64,000 nucleotides of DNA from Clostridiales bacterium (GTDB lineage Bacteria > Bacillota > Clostridia > Christensenellales > Borkfalkiaceae): the NCBI GenBank assembly GCA_022508265.1, contig JAFLVP010000005.1, positions 1 through 64,000 on the forward strand. Direction: 5' to 3'. Position 1 is the first letter of the stretch. Each line of letters begins with the position of its first letter. Below are positions 10,040-19,251 of the stretch, piece by piece. The position numbers were made by a program, and so were the translations under genes. The notes beneath the pieces are model-generated. The model saw nothing but the letters and a program-made list of their open reading frames with translations. It searched no databases and was not told the DNA's origin.

Positions 10040-11353
10040 ATGGATTTATTTGATTTAAACGGCAACGAAGAGGTTGCAAAACCGCTTGCAGAGCGCATGC
10101 GCGCCGACACGCTGAAGGACTTTATCGGACAATCCCACATTGTTTCCGAGGGGTCGCTGCTCCGCCGTGCAATAGCTTTGGACAGGCTCGGAAGCTGTAT
10201 TTTCTGGGGTCCTCCGGGAACGGGAAAGACCACGCTTGCCAACATAATTGCGTCCACCACGCACGGCGATTTTATAAAACTGAACGCCGTTCAGGCGGGC
10301 GTTGCGGACGTAAAAAAGGCGGTTGAAACGGCCAAAAACAACTTAAAGCTCTATGGCAAGCGTACATATCTGATGCTCGACGAGTGCCACCGTTTCAACA
10401 AAACACAGTCCGACTCACTCCTTCCCGCAATCGAGCAGGGCACTATCATTTTCATCGGTTCCACTACGGAAAATCCCTTTGCGTCGATGACTCCCGCAAT
10501 AGTTTCGCGCTGTCGCGTTTTTGAGTTCAAAAGGCTTTCGTTCGAGGATATTAGGGGGGCAATTGCAAAAGCCGTCAGCGATAAACGGCGTGGATTGGGC
10601 GCATATTCGGCGCAAATAGAGGACGCCGCACTCGACCATATAGCGTCCATTTCGGGCGGTGATTTGAGGATGGCGTACAACGCATTGGAGCTTGCCGTAC
10701 TCACGACGCCTCCGCAAGCTGACGGTAACATTAAAGTGACCCTTGCCGACGCGGAGCAGTCTATTCAGCGCAAATCCCTTTCCTATAGTACCGACGAATA
10801 TTACGACTATCTTTCGGCGTTTTGCAAGTCCCTCCGCGGAAGCGATTCAAACGCTGCGCTCTATTACGCAATGCGCCTTATTGAGGGAGGCGGCGACCCT
10901 ATGCTCGTTGCAAGGCGGCTCGTCGTTCACTCGTCCGAGGACGTGGGAATGGCAGACCCCAACGCGCTCGTTGTTGCAACTTCGGCGATGTACGCGCTTG
11001 AAAAAATTGGCTATCCCGAAGCGCTTATTCCCCTTTCAAACGCCATAATTTACGTATGCGAAGCCCCCAAGAGCAACACCGTGGTTACGGCTATGGGCGC
11101 GGCAAAAAACGACGCTGTAAATATCCGCGACGACGAGGGCGTTCCGCCTTATCTTAAAGACAGCTCCTACGGCGACAAAAATTCGAAGTTTGAGAGTGGC
11201 AAATATAAATATCCTCACGACTATTCGGGCGGATACGTCGAGCAGCAGTATTTGCCCGACAAATTAAAGGACAGAATTTACTATATCCCGTCCGACTATG
11301 GCTACGAAAAAACAGTCAAAGAGATACGCAAAAACAAGGGCAAACTTAAATAA
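10040..11353 (+). CDS. rarA: replication-associated recombination protein A (AAA+ ATPase)
   Basis: MRADTLKDFIGQSHIV, FWGPPGTGKTTLANI, IEGGGDPMLVARRLVVHSSEDVGMADP. Confidence 0.96.
   Translation: MDLFDLNGNEEVAKPLAERMRADTLKDFIGQSHIVSEGSLLRRAIALDRLGSCIFWGPPGTGKTTLANIIASTTHGDFIKLNAVQAGVADVKKAVETAKNNLKLYGKRTYLMLDECHRFNKTQSDSLLPAIEQGTIIFIGSTTENPFASMTPAIVSRCRVFEFKRLSFEDIRGAIAKAVSDKRRGLGAYSAQIEDAALDHIASISGGDLRMAYNALELAVLTTPPQADGNIKVTLADAEQSIQRKSLSYSTDEYYDYLSAFCKSLRGSDSNAALYYAMRLIEGGGDPMLVARRLVVHSSEDVGMADPNALVVATSAMYALEKIGYPEALIPLSNAIIYVCEAPKSNTVVTAMGAAKNDAVNIRDDEGVPPYLKDSSYGDKNSKFESGKYKYPHDYSGGYVEQQYLPDKLKDRIYYIPSDYGYEKTVKEIRKNKGKLK
10534..10564 (+). repeat. dispersed 31-bp motif, exact core (in rarA)
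   Basis: GCTTTCGTTCGAGGATATTAGGGGGGCAATT. Confidence 0.85.
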
Positions 11354-11366
11354 TATGTAAATGACA

Positions 11367-11399
11367 GCCGCCGCGGCAATAAGCCTCGGCGGCTTTTTT
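11367..11399 (+). terminator. terminator after rarA
   Basis: GCCGCCG...CGGCGGC then T-run. Confidence 0.75.
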
Positions 11400-11564
11400 A
11401 TATTCAATCAAAGGCATAATGACGGGACGGGCTTAATAAATATATCTTGAAGCAAGCAATATCTTGTTAAAGTACATAACGGTTGAGAAAAGACAATAGT
11501 AGATATAAAAACAAAAATGCTGACAGTAATCGACTTTAATAATCTTGTATAATCGGAGAGAAAT

Positions 11565-12329
11565 TTGGCTTTCGTAATTAAATTCAAGCATATTTTAATA
11601 GTTCTTGCAACGGCCCTGATGTCGGCAATACTTTTAATTACCGTCAACGCGACGGGCGCGTACGCCGTATATTACGGTAAAACTCCCCGCTTAATTCCCA
11701 TTTACAGCGTTGAAAGGGAGGAAAAGCTTATTTCCATAACTTTCGACTGTGCCTGGGGGACGGAGTATACCGATAAAATACTCGAAGCGTTAAAGGCTTC
11801 GGACGTCCGTGCAACCTTTTTTATGGTAGAGTTCTGGACGGAAAAATACCCCGAATACGTCAAAAAAATAGACGAAAGCGGATGCGAGATAGGTACGCAC
11901 TCCTCAACCCACTCGTATATGTCCAAACTCAATGCCGAGGACATAAGGGCGGAGCTTGCCTCCTCGTCGCAGGCAATCACGGATATCACCGGTAAGAAGG
12001 TCGACCTGTTCCGCGCTCCGTACGGCGATTACGACGACGAGCTCATTAAAACGGCGTCCGAAAACGGCTATTATACCATACAGTGGGACGTTGACAGTTT
12101 GGATTGGAAAGACCTGCTCGCTTCGGATTTAGCGTTAAGGGTTATCAACGGCGTGCAAAACGGTTCGATAATACTTATGCATAACAACGGACTGCACACC
12201 GCCGAGGCCGTACCCATAATTTTAGAAACTTTGAAAAACAGAGGATATTCCTTCGTCCCCGTCGGCGAACTCATTTACCGCGAGAACTACGTGATAGACG
12301 GCACCGGCAGACAAAAATCCTCGCAATAA
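11565..12329 (+). CDS. polysaccharide deacetylase family protein (PdaB-like), TTG start
   Basis: ISITFDCAWGTEYTDKILEAL, EIGTHSSTHSYM, LFRAPYGDYDDELI. Confidence 0.92.
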   Translation: MAFVIKFKHILIVLATALMSAILLITVNATGAYAVYYGKTPRLIPIYSVEREEKLISITFDCAWGTEYTDKILEALKASDVRATFFMVEFWTEKYPEYVKKIDESGCEIGTHSSTHSYMSKLNAEDIRAELASSSQAITDITGKKVDLFRAPYGDYDDELIKTASENGYYTIQWDVDSLDWKDLLASDLALRVINGVQNGSIILMHNNGLHTAEAVPIILETLKNRGYSFVPVGELIYRENYVIDGTGRQKSSQ

Positions 12330-12553
12330 AGCCGTTCACAAAATTTACTTTCTATTCTGCGAAAGCAAATTTTCGTGACTTTGAGAAACTATGTTTCTCT
12401 TGCCGCAATAATTAAGGGCAAACAATAATAAAATCGTGCAAATTCCCTCTTCTGAGCGAAAGTATTTGCAAATTGGGTGCGCAGGCGGAGGGGAACCCTC
12501 CTTGCGCCGCAAACAATAATTAATGCAGGAAAAACATTTTTTTGGAGGCATAT

Positions 12554-13249
12554 ATGAATTACAACACGGAAAAGAACAACAAGGTATACCTGTACGGCGA
12601 AATAGTTTCCGAAGCACAGTTTTCACACGAGGTCTACGGCGAGGGTTTCTACGAATTCAAGGTGCGCGTAATGCGGCTTTCGGGGCAGGCGGATATACTT
12701 CCCGTTACGGTGTCCGAACGCATTATGACGGAGGATATGAAGATAGGCAGCCCCATCTGTGCGCTCGGTCAGTTCCGTTCGTACAACAAGTTAGAGGGCG
12801 GGAAGTCAAGGCTCATGCTCACGGTATTCGTGCGCGAGCTTCTCGACACGCAACCCGCAAAAAACCCCAATTCGGTGGTGCTTTCGGGCTATATTTGCAA
12901 GCCGCCCGTGTACAGAACCACCCCTTTCAACCGTGAAATTGCCGATTTGCTCGTCGCGGTCAACAGAAGCTACAACAAATCGGACTATATCCCCGCAATT
13001 GCCTGGGGCAGGAACGCGCGGTTTGTCAGAAATCTCTCCGTTGGCGATAAAATTGCGCTGTCGGGCAGAATTCAGAGCAGAGAATACCAGAAAAAACAGC
13101 CCGACGAAAGCTTTTTAACTATGACGGCGTACGAAGTTTCCATTTCCAAGCTCGCCGCTTTTGACGACGACTCCGAGTTCGATATCGACGCCGAATTCGA
13201 CCTTTACTCCTCGTCGAGAGCGTACGAGCGGGAAGAGCAGGACTACTGA
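12554..13249 (+). CDS. single-stranded DNA-binding-like protein with two OB-like segments
   Basis: NKVYLYGEIVSE and SVVLSGYICKPPVYRTTPFNREIADLLVAVNR...IPAIAWGRNARFV; SD ggagg before ATG. Confidence 0.82.
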   Translation: MNYNTEKNNKVYLYGEIVSEAQFSHEVYGEGFYEFKVRVMRLSGQADILPVTVSERIMTEDMKIGSPICALGQFRSYNKLEGGKSRLMLTVFVRELLDTQPAKNPNSVVLSGYICKPPVYRTTPFNREIADLLVAVNRSYNKSDYIPAIAWGRNARFVRNLSVGDKIALSGRIQSREYQKKQPDESFLTMTAYEVSISKLAAFDDDSEFDIDAEFDLYSSSRAYEREEQDY

Positions 13250-13296
13250 ACTCCTCGGCTGGCTGACGTTTGTTAATTAAATACAATTTTTTGAAA

Positions 13297-13329
13297 AAGG
13301 CGCACCTGACGGTGCGCCTTAAATTTTTT
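13297..13329 (+). terminator. terminator after SSB-like gene
   Basis: AAGGCGCACC-TGAC-GGTGCGCCTT then A/T-rich. Confidence 0.8.
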
Positions 13330-13341
13330 GACGAAAAACCG

Positions 13342-13370
13342 TTGATTTTGCGATATTTCGAAATTATAAT
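13342..13370 (+). promoter_or_regulatory. promoter TTGATT-17-TATAAT, 10 nt before MATE ATG
   Basis: Hexamers and spacing. Confidence 0.6.
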
Positions 13371-13380
13371 ATCACACGTC

Positions 13381-14775
13381 ATGAAAAGTGGAAAAACGGT
13401 AAATTTAACAAACGGCAGCGTATGGAAGGTTTTACTTATGTATTCCCTTCCGCTGTTCGGCAGCGCAATGGTGCAGCAGCTCTATTCGCTCGTCGATTTG
13501 CTTGTCGTGGGCAACTTCGCAAAAGAGGGAGCGCTTGCTGTCGACGCAATAGGCAACGCCACCGTCGTTATAAATATATTGCTCGCTTTTGCGCTCGGCG
13601 CAAACGGCGGCTGTGCGGTAATTGTTGCAAAGTTTTTCGGCGCGGGCGATAAAAAGAAGGTGCGGGAAACTGTGTATACCTCGCTGATTTCCTTTTGTGC
13701 CCTCTGCGCATTTTTAATGATAATAGGCTTTTCGTTTGCAATTCTTTTGCTGAATGCTCTGAATATCCCGTCCTCGTACTATCAGGATTGTCTTGCTTAT
13801 CTCTATATATATGTCGGCTCGCTGCCTTTCGTATTCCTGTACAACCTCGGTTGCGGTATATGTTCGGCGTTAGGCGACAGTAAAACGCCCTTTATTTTCC
13901 TCGTCATATCATCGTTTTTGAACGTTGGGCTCGATTTGCTCTTCGTCTGCGTTTTACATAGGGATGTAGCGGGTGCGGCTTGGGCGACGCTCATTTCACA
14001 AGCGGTTTCCTGCGTACTCACAGTAATAGTGCTTATAAAAAAGCTCAATGCGTTCAAAACGGAAGAGCGGGCTAAAAAATTCGATAAAAGTATTTTGTCA
14101 GACCTTTTTAAAACTTCCGTTCCCATTATTTTACAGCAAAGCTTTGTATCCGTTGGCAATTTTTTCGTAAACTCGCGCATAAATTCTCTCGGCGAAGACG
14201 CAACTACGGGCTTTACTACGGCTTTCAAACTCATATGTATGGCGACAATGGGTGTTGTTTCAATGACTAACGGACTCGCCAATTTTGCGGCACAGAATAA
14301 GGCGGCTGGAGAGGTTAAGAGAATAAAACAGGGCTTTTTAGCCGTCCTATGCTACGCGCTTGTGACAAGCGTTGTATTTCTTGTTATTTTCGTCACCTGT
14401 CCGGATTTCTTTACCCGTCTTTTTATTCAGAAGGAAAAGCTAACCGACGACGCTATGAAATTCTCACGGCAGTTTCTCGTCATAGTTTCCAGCTTCATAC
14501 CCGTAGTCTGCGTGAAGATAATTGCGGACGGCGCAGTTCGCGGATGCGGAGGAAATATCGGATTTACGGTAAGTACTTTTACCGACCTTGTTTTGCGTGT
14601 GCTTTTGGTCTACTTTTTAACCGACGTCGGATGGGGCTTTTCGGGCGTATGCTGGGCTTGGCCGATAGGGTGGGGCATAAGCATGTTTTTAGCCTTACTG
14701 TTCTATCTGCTGACAATGCGCAAGCTGAGCGGTAAAAAATCAACGAAATGTAACATGATTGAAGACGCGGTATAA
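13381..14775 (+). CDS. MATE family efflux transporter
   Basis: LMYSLPLFGSAMVQQLYSLVDLLVVGNF, 12-TM pattern; ATG chosen downstream of terminator and promoter. Confidence 0.93.
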   Translation: MKSGKTVNLTNGSVWKVLLMYSLPLFGSAMVQQLYSLVDLLVVGNFAKEGALAVDAIGNATVVINILLAFALGANGGCAVIVAKFFGAGDKKKVRETVYTSLISFCALCAFLMIIGFSFAILLLNALNIPSSYYQDCLAYLYIYVGSLPFVFLYNLGCGICSALGDSKTPFIFLVISSFLNVGLDLLFVCVLHRDVAGAAWATLISQAVSCVLTVIVLIKKLNAFKTEERAKKFDKSILSDLFKTSVPIILQQSFVSVGNFFVNSRINSLGEDATTGFTTAFKLICMATMGVVSMTNGLANFAAQNKAAGEVKRIKQGFLAVLCYALVTSVVFLVIFVTCPDFFTRLFIQKEKLTDDAMKFSRQFLVIVSSFIPVVCVKIIADGAVRGCGGNIGFTVSTFTDLVLRVLLVYFLTDVGWGFSGVCWAWPIGWGISMFLALLFYLLTMRKLSGKKSTKCNMIEDAV

Positions 14776-14793
14776 TTTACCGCGTCTTTTTAA
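14764..14793 (+). terminator. terminator after MATE gene
   Basis: GACGCGG...CCGCGTC then TTTTTAA. Confidence 0.7.
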
Positions 14794-14805
14794 TTATCTG
14801 TTATA

Positions 14806-14834
14806 TTGACATTTGCTCACGAAAGTTGTATAAT
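14806..14834 (+). promoter_or_regulatory. full-consensus promoter TTGACA-17-TATAAT for lgt
   Basis: Perfect hexamers and spacing. Confidence 0.85.
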
Positions 14835-14880
14835 ATACTGCGAAATTGTACTACTGACTTTTAATTTAAGGTATATTTTT

Positions 14881-15789
14881 ATGCATCCTCAACCTATAAT
14901 CGAAATCGGAAGCTTCAGAATTTATCCCTACGGCGTTTGCATGGCCGTGGGAATTTTGGCGTGTTTCGGATTTTTATTGTACACGATGTGGAAAAAGAAA
15001 TTCAACGAAGACGCATCGGACAAAATTCTTTTTATAGGGCTGTTCGGAACGGGCTTCGGAATATTTTCGGCAATGCTCTTTCAGGCTACCTATAATTATA
15101 TTGCAAATCCCTCGCGAGGGTTCGTCCTCGGCGACAGTATGACCTTTATCGGCGGACTTATCGGCGGCGTAGTAAGCTTTTTGGGCGTATATTGGCTGTA
15201 TATCTACGTAATTGCGCCCAGAACGAGGGTAAAGATGCTTCAAAACAATATGAACGCAACGCTTACGGACGCTCTGCCTTTTATACCCATAGGAATAGCT
15301 ATTGCGCACTCTTTCGGGAGATTAGGCTGCTTTTTCGGCGGCTGCTGTTACGGACTGGAAACCGACGCCTGGTTCGGTCTCTACTGCGCCAAAAATTACA
15401 ATCCGACAACGGGCGCGGTGTATATGGGTAGCAAGGTAATTCCCACACAGCTTTTCGAGTGTGTTTTTCTCGCCCTGCTTGCCATAATAATGATAATTTT
15501 ATACTTCAAATTCAAGTTTAACTATAATTTCGGTGTGTACGCCGTTTCCTACGGCATATGGCGGTTTGTAATTGAATATTTCCGCGCCGACGCCCGCGGC
15601 GTTCTCATACCGGGCGTTCCGCTGTACCCCTCGCAGATTTGGAGTATAGTTATGGTATTGCTCGGAATAGGCTATTTTTTCCTGCAATATTACGTTTTAT
15701 CAAAGCATATGAAACACCCCGAGCTTAAAATTTCCGTCGAAAAACCCGCAAAACCCAACGACGGAGAAAAGGCAGGGGTTTCAGAATAA
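14881..15789 (+). CDS. lgt: prolipoprotein diacylglyceryl transferase
   Basis: IGSFRIYPYGVCMAVGI, GRLGCFFGGCCYG, PLYPSQIW; earlier ORF start lies inside the promoter. Confidence 0.94.
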   Translation: MHPQPIIEIGSFRIYPYGVCMAVGILACFGFLLYTMWKKKFNEDASDKILFIGLFGTGFGIFSAMLFQATYNYIANPSRGFVLGDSMTFIGGLIGGVVSFLGVYWLYIYVIAPRTRVKMLQNNMNATLTDALPFIPIGIAIAHSFGRLGCFFGGCCYGLETDAWFGLYCAKNYNPTTGAVYMGSKVIPTQLFECVFLALLAIIMIILYFKFKFNYNFGVYAVSYGIWRFVIEYFRADARGVLIPGVPLYPSQIWSIVMVLLGIGYFFLQYYVLSKHMKHPELKISVEKPAKPNDGEKAGVSE

Positions 15790-15806
15790 AATTCAAAGGA
15801 GCTAAT

Positions 15807-17321
15807 ATGAAAAGTCAGAGCGTAGTAACCGATTTGAGAAAGAGAGTGTTTGCCGAAGTGGCGCGCGTTGCATATGAATCGGATAACCCTGCAAGCGATT
15901 TGGAGGAAATTCCCTACATTATTACTCCCGATGAAATTCCCAAATACCGCGAGAGCATTTACCGCGAACGCCAGATAGCGTCCGAGCGCGTCCGCCTTGC
16001 TATGGGACTGTCTTTAAGACCTGCAAACAAGCCCGTGCATATAACCTCTGGCGTGGATAAGAGCAATATTGCGGAAAAATATTACGAACCGCCCTTAATG
16101 CAGGTAATCCCGTCGGCTTGCGATATGTGTCCCGACAACGAATACGTCGTCTCCGACCAGTGTCGCAACTGCGTGGCACACTCATGCATAAAGGCATGCC
16201 CCAAGGGTGCCGTTTCTATCGTAAACGGCAAATCGCACATAGACCAGTCAAAATGCATTAAATGCGGAAAGTGCAAGGCTTCCTGCCCATACGACGCTAT
16301 CGCCCATCATTTCCGCCCCTGCGCTCAAGCGTGCGGCGTGAGGGCAATCTCTTCGGACGAGTACGGCAGAGCACACATAGATACCGATAAATGCGTGGCT
16401 TGCGGACAGTGTATGTCGGCTTGTCCCTTCGGCGCAATTGCAGATAAGTCGCAAATTTACCAGCTCATACAGGCAATTAAACAGGGCGACGAGGTCGTTG
16501 CCGCAGTGGCTCCCGCAATTATAGGTCAGTTTGGGCCCAAGGCAACTCCAGGTCGCATAAAAGCGGCGCTCCTTGCCTTGGGGTTTAAGGAAGTTTACGA
16601 GGTTGCCGTCGGTGCAGACGTCGGCTGTATTGCCGAAGCGCATCACTATGTAAAAGAAGTTGCAACGGGCAAGCTTCCCTTCCTTTTCACAAGCTGCTGC
16701 CCCGCATGGGCAGTTCTCGTTAAAAAGCAGTTCCCCGACCTCGCTTCCGAAGTGTCGGAGGAGCTCACCCCCATGGTTGCCACCGCGCGTTCAATTAAGG
16801 TAAAGAGGCCCAACGCCCGCGTAGTGTTCATAGGTCCCTGCGCCGCTAAAAAGTTAGAGGCGTCACGGCACTCCGTAAGGAGCTATGTCGACTTTGTAAT
16901 TACCTTTGAAGAGCTCGGCGGTATGTTTGCGGGCAGGGGGATAAACCCCGAAGAGCTTGAGGAACTCCCCGTAACCTTCGAGGCAACGGGTGCGGGCAGA
17001 GGCTACGCTTGCGCGGGTGGCGTTGCAAGCGCAATCGAAAGCTGTATAAACGAATACTTCCCCGGCACGCCCGTAAAAATCGAACACGCAGAGGGACTCT
17101 CCGATTGCAGAAAGACCTTAACTCTTGCCAAAGCGGGCAAGCTCAACGGATATATGATAGAGGGTATGGGCTGCCCAGGCGGCTGCGTTGCGGGCGTGGG
17201 AACGATAATTCCTCCCGAGCGCGCAAAAGCTGCAGTGGATATGGTAGTCAAGCAAAGTCAGGTAAAGCTTCCGCCCAAGGAAATGGAAGATTTGGCGGAA
17301 ATGCTTACAAAAATGGATTAA
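15807..17321 (+). CDS. monomeric [FeFe]-hydrogenase with N-terminal 4Fe-4S clusters (group B-like)
   Basis: TSCCPAW, GPCAAKKLEA, GMGCPGGCVAG H-cluster motifs; CIKCGKCKASCP and CVACGQCMSACP. Confidence 0.93.
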   Translation: MKSQSVVTDLRKRVFAEVARVAYESDNPASDLEEIPYIITPDEIPKYRESIYRERQIASERVRLAMGLSLRPANKPVHITSGVDKSNIAEKYYEPPLMQVIPSACDMCPDNEYVVSDQCRNCVAHSCIKACPKGAVSIVNGKSHIDQSKCIKCGKCKASCPYDAIAHHFRPCAQACGVRAISSDEYGRAHIDTDKCVACGQCMSACPFGAIADKSQIYQLIQAIKQGDEVVAAVAPAIIGQFGPKATPGRIKAALLALGFKEVYEVAVGADVGCIAEAHHYVKEVATGKLPFLFTSCCPAWAVLVKKQFPDLASEVSEELTPMVATARSIKVKRPNARVVFIGPCAAKKLEASRHSVRSYVDFVITFEELGGMFAGRGINPEELEELPVTFEATGAGRGYACAGGVASAIESCINEYFPGTPVKIEHAEGLSDCRKTLTLAKAGKLNGYMIEGMGCPGGCVAGVGTIIPPERAKAAVDMVVKQSQVKLPPKEMEDLAEMLTKMD

Positions 17322-17330
17322 CAAAACGCG

Positions 17331-17358
17331 TCAAGTCATCCCAACAAGGATGACTTGA
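17331..17358 (+). terminator. hairpin between hydrogenase and TrxR-like gene
   Basis: TCAAGTCATCC-caacaa-GGATGACTTGA, 11-bp perfect stem. Confidence 0.55.
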
Positions 17359-17381
17359 TTAAAATTGGGCAAAATAATAAA

Positions 17382-18230
17382 ATGTACGATATTGCAATTA
17401 TAGGTAGCGGACCTGCGGGCATTTCAGCCGCAATAAACGCCAAAATTTTAGATCAAAATTTTATATGGTTTGCAAGCCTGAACGTCTCTAAAAAGGTCGG
17501 CCAGGCGGCGCTTGTAAAAAACTACCTCGGGCTCCCCGATATTAGCGGAGAGCAGCTATCCAAAGCGTTTTTAGACCACGCCGAAAGCTTGGGCATAAAA
17601 CCCGTCGATAAGGTCGTAAACGGGGTATATTCGGGGGGCAATTGCTTTACTCTGCTCTGCGGAACCGAAGATTTTACGGCTAAAACGGTTATACTTTGCC
17701 TCGGAGTCGATACGGCTGAAATCGAGGGCGAAGAGGGGCTTGTCGGCAGGGGAATAAGCTACTGCGCCACCTGCGACGGCTTTATGTACAGAGGCAAAAA
17801 TATCGCTATTCTTTGCACCGACAAACGCTTCGAACACGAAATAGAATTTCTATGCTCGGTCGCAAACAAGGCTTACGTTTTACCCCTCTACAAGGGTCAC
17901 GAAATAAAATCGGACAACGCAGAAATTCTTGTAAAGAGCCCTATAAGGTTGGAGGGAGAGAAAAGGCTTGAGAAAATAGTTTTCAAGGACGGATATCTTG
18001 AAGTTGACGGTCTGTTTATTTTGCGGAGCTCGGTTTCTCCATCGATTCTTTTGCACGGACTTGAAATTAAAGAAGGTCATATCGTCGTTGACAGAGCTAT
18101 GCGGACTAACATAAACGGTGTGTTCGCCGCGGGCGACTGCACGGGCAGACCCTATCAGTATATGAAGGCAGCGGGAGAGGGAAACGTTGCCCTTCACTCC
18201 GCCGTAGAATATCTTGCACAATTAAAGTGA
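17382..18230 (+). CDS. thioredoxin reductase-like flavoprotein (CATC), possibly ferredoxin-dependent
   Basis: IIGSGPAGISAAINA FAD motif, YCATCDGFMYRGKN, GVFAAGDCTGRPYQ; no second GxGxxA motif. Confidence 0.85.
   Translation: MYDIAIIGSGPAGISAAINAKILDQNFIWFASLNVSKKVGQAALVKNYLGLPDISGEQLSKAFLDHAESLGIKPVDKVVNGVYSGGNCFTLLCGTEDFTAKTVILCLGVDTAEIEGEEGLVGRGISYCATCDGFMYRGKNIAILCTDKRFEHEIEFLCSVANKAYVLPLYKGHEIKSDNAEILVKSPIRLEGEKRLEKIVFKDGYLEVDGLFILRSSVSPSILLHGLEIKEGHIVVDRAMRTNINGVFAAGDCTGRPYQYMKAAGEGNVALHSAVEYLAQLK
17613..17643 (+). repeat. dispersed 31-bp motif, exact core (in TrxR-like gene)
   Basis: GTCGTAAACGGGGTATATTCGGGGGGCAATT. Confidence 0.8.
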
Positions 18231-18240
18231 TTGTTTATGT

Positions 18241-18272
18241 GCCGCGCAAACAAGCTTTGCGCGGCGCTTTTT
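18241..18272 (+). terminator. terminator after TrxR-like gene
   Basis: GCCGCGCAAA-caagc-TTTGCGCGGC then gcTTTTT. Confidence 0.75.
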
Positions 18273-18274
18273 AC

Positions 18275-18303
18275 TTTACATAAAAGGTTTTTGGTGGTAA
18301 AAT
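18275..18303 (+). promoter_or_regulatory. promoter TTTACA-17-TAAAAT, 6 nt before prmA ATG
   Basis: Hexamers and spacing. Confidence 0.65.
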
Positions 18304-18309
18304 TTAATT

Positions 18310-19251
18310 ATGAAATTTACCGAACTTACAATTCATACAACAACTGAGGGCAGCGAACTCGTTGCCGACGTGCTTTGGCGGTACACCACCTACGGTGTCG
18401 CAATTTCGGACGTCAAGGACGTCATAGCCCTGCAGCGCGACAAGGCAATGTATTGGGACTACATAGACGAAAGTCTCACAGAGAAAAGTGAGGAAGTGCT
18501 TGTCAAATGCTTTATTCCCTTGGACGAGACTAAAAAGGTTGCGCCACTCATCCGCGCCGATTTGGAGGAACTTGCATTGAGCAGCAGCGGCTTTTTGAAT
18601 GTCGGCACGCTCGAGGACACCCGCAGAGAGGTAGAGGGCGACGATTGGCTTCAAATTTGGAAAACGCATTTCCGTCCCCTGCATATCGGCGGACGCATAG
18701 TTGTCTGTCCCGAGTGGATAAAGTATGAAAAACAGCCCCACGAAGAAGTGGTACTTTTGGACAGCAACATGGCTTTCGGCACGGGCGAACACGAAACGAC
18801 TTCGATGTGCCTAAAGCTATTGCAGGAATATCTCACGCCCGACAGCGTATGTATAGACGTGGGGTGCGGAAGCGGAATTTTGGGAATTTCCGCAATAAAA
18901 CTCGGCGCTAAGCACGCCTATTTGACGGATATCGACTACGTTGCGGTAAAGAGCGCGACGCACAACTCTGAAATCAACGGCGTAAGCCGAAAAGTGACTG
19001 TGGCGCACGCAGACCTTTTAAACGATGTTGAAATAAAGGGCGATATTATGCTTGCAAATATCACTGCCGAAATTCTGTGCGGGCTTGCCCCCTCAATCCC
19101 CAAAAATTTAAAAGAGGGCGGAATTTTAATTTTAAGCGGCATAATCGAAAGTCGTTTGGATATGGTTTTAAAGGCGTTCACGGCGCAAAATCTCAAACTC
19201 GATAAAACGGTGCGGGAGGGAGAGTGGATAGCTCTTTCGTTTAAGCTATGA
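18310..19251 (+). CDS. prmA: ribosomal protein L11 methyltransferase
   Basis: AFGTGEHETTSMCLKLL, VCIDVGCGSGILGISAIKLGA, ANITAEIL. Confidence 0.95.
   Translation: MKFTELTIHTTTEGSELVADVLWRYTTYGVAISDVKDVIALQRDKAMYWDYIDESLTEKSEEVLVKCFIPLDETKKVAPLIRADLEELALSSSGFLNVGTLEDTRREVEGDDWLQIWKTHFRPLHIGGRIVVCPEWIKYEKQPHEEVVLLDSNMAFGTGEHETTSMCLKLLQEYLTPDSVCIDVGCGSGILGISAIKLGAKHAYLTDIDYVAVKSATHNSEINGVSRKVTVAHADLLNDVEIKGDIMLANITAEILCGLAPSIPKNLKEGGILILSGIIESRLDMVLKAFTAQNLKLDKTVREGEWIALSFKL

Noticed and set aside
13270-13380. ORF-track upstream start for the MATE transporter
   Set aside because: Region contains the previous gene's terminator hairpin and the -35/-10; ATG at 13381 fits the family.
14806-14880. 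ORF-track upstream start for lgt
   Set aside because: The start overlaps a perfect TTGACA-17-TATAAT promoter; family start is MHPQPIIEIGSFRIYPYG at 14881.
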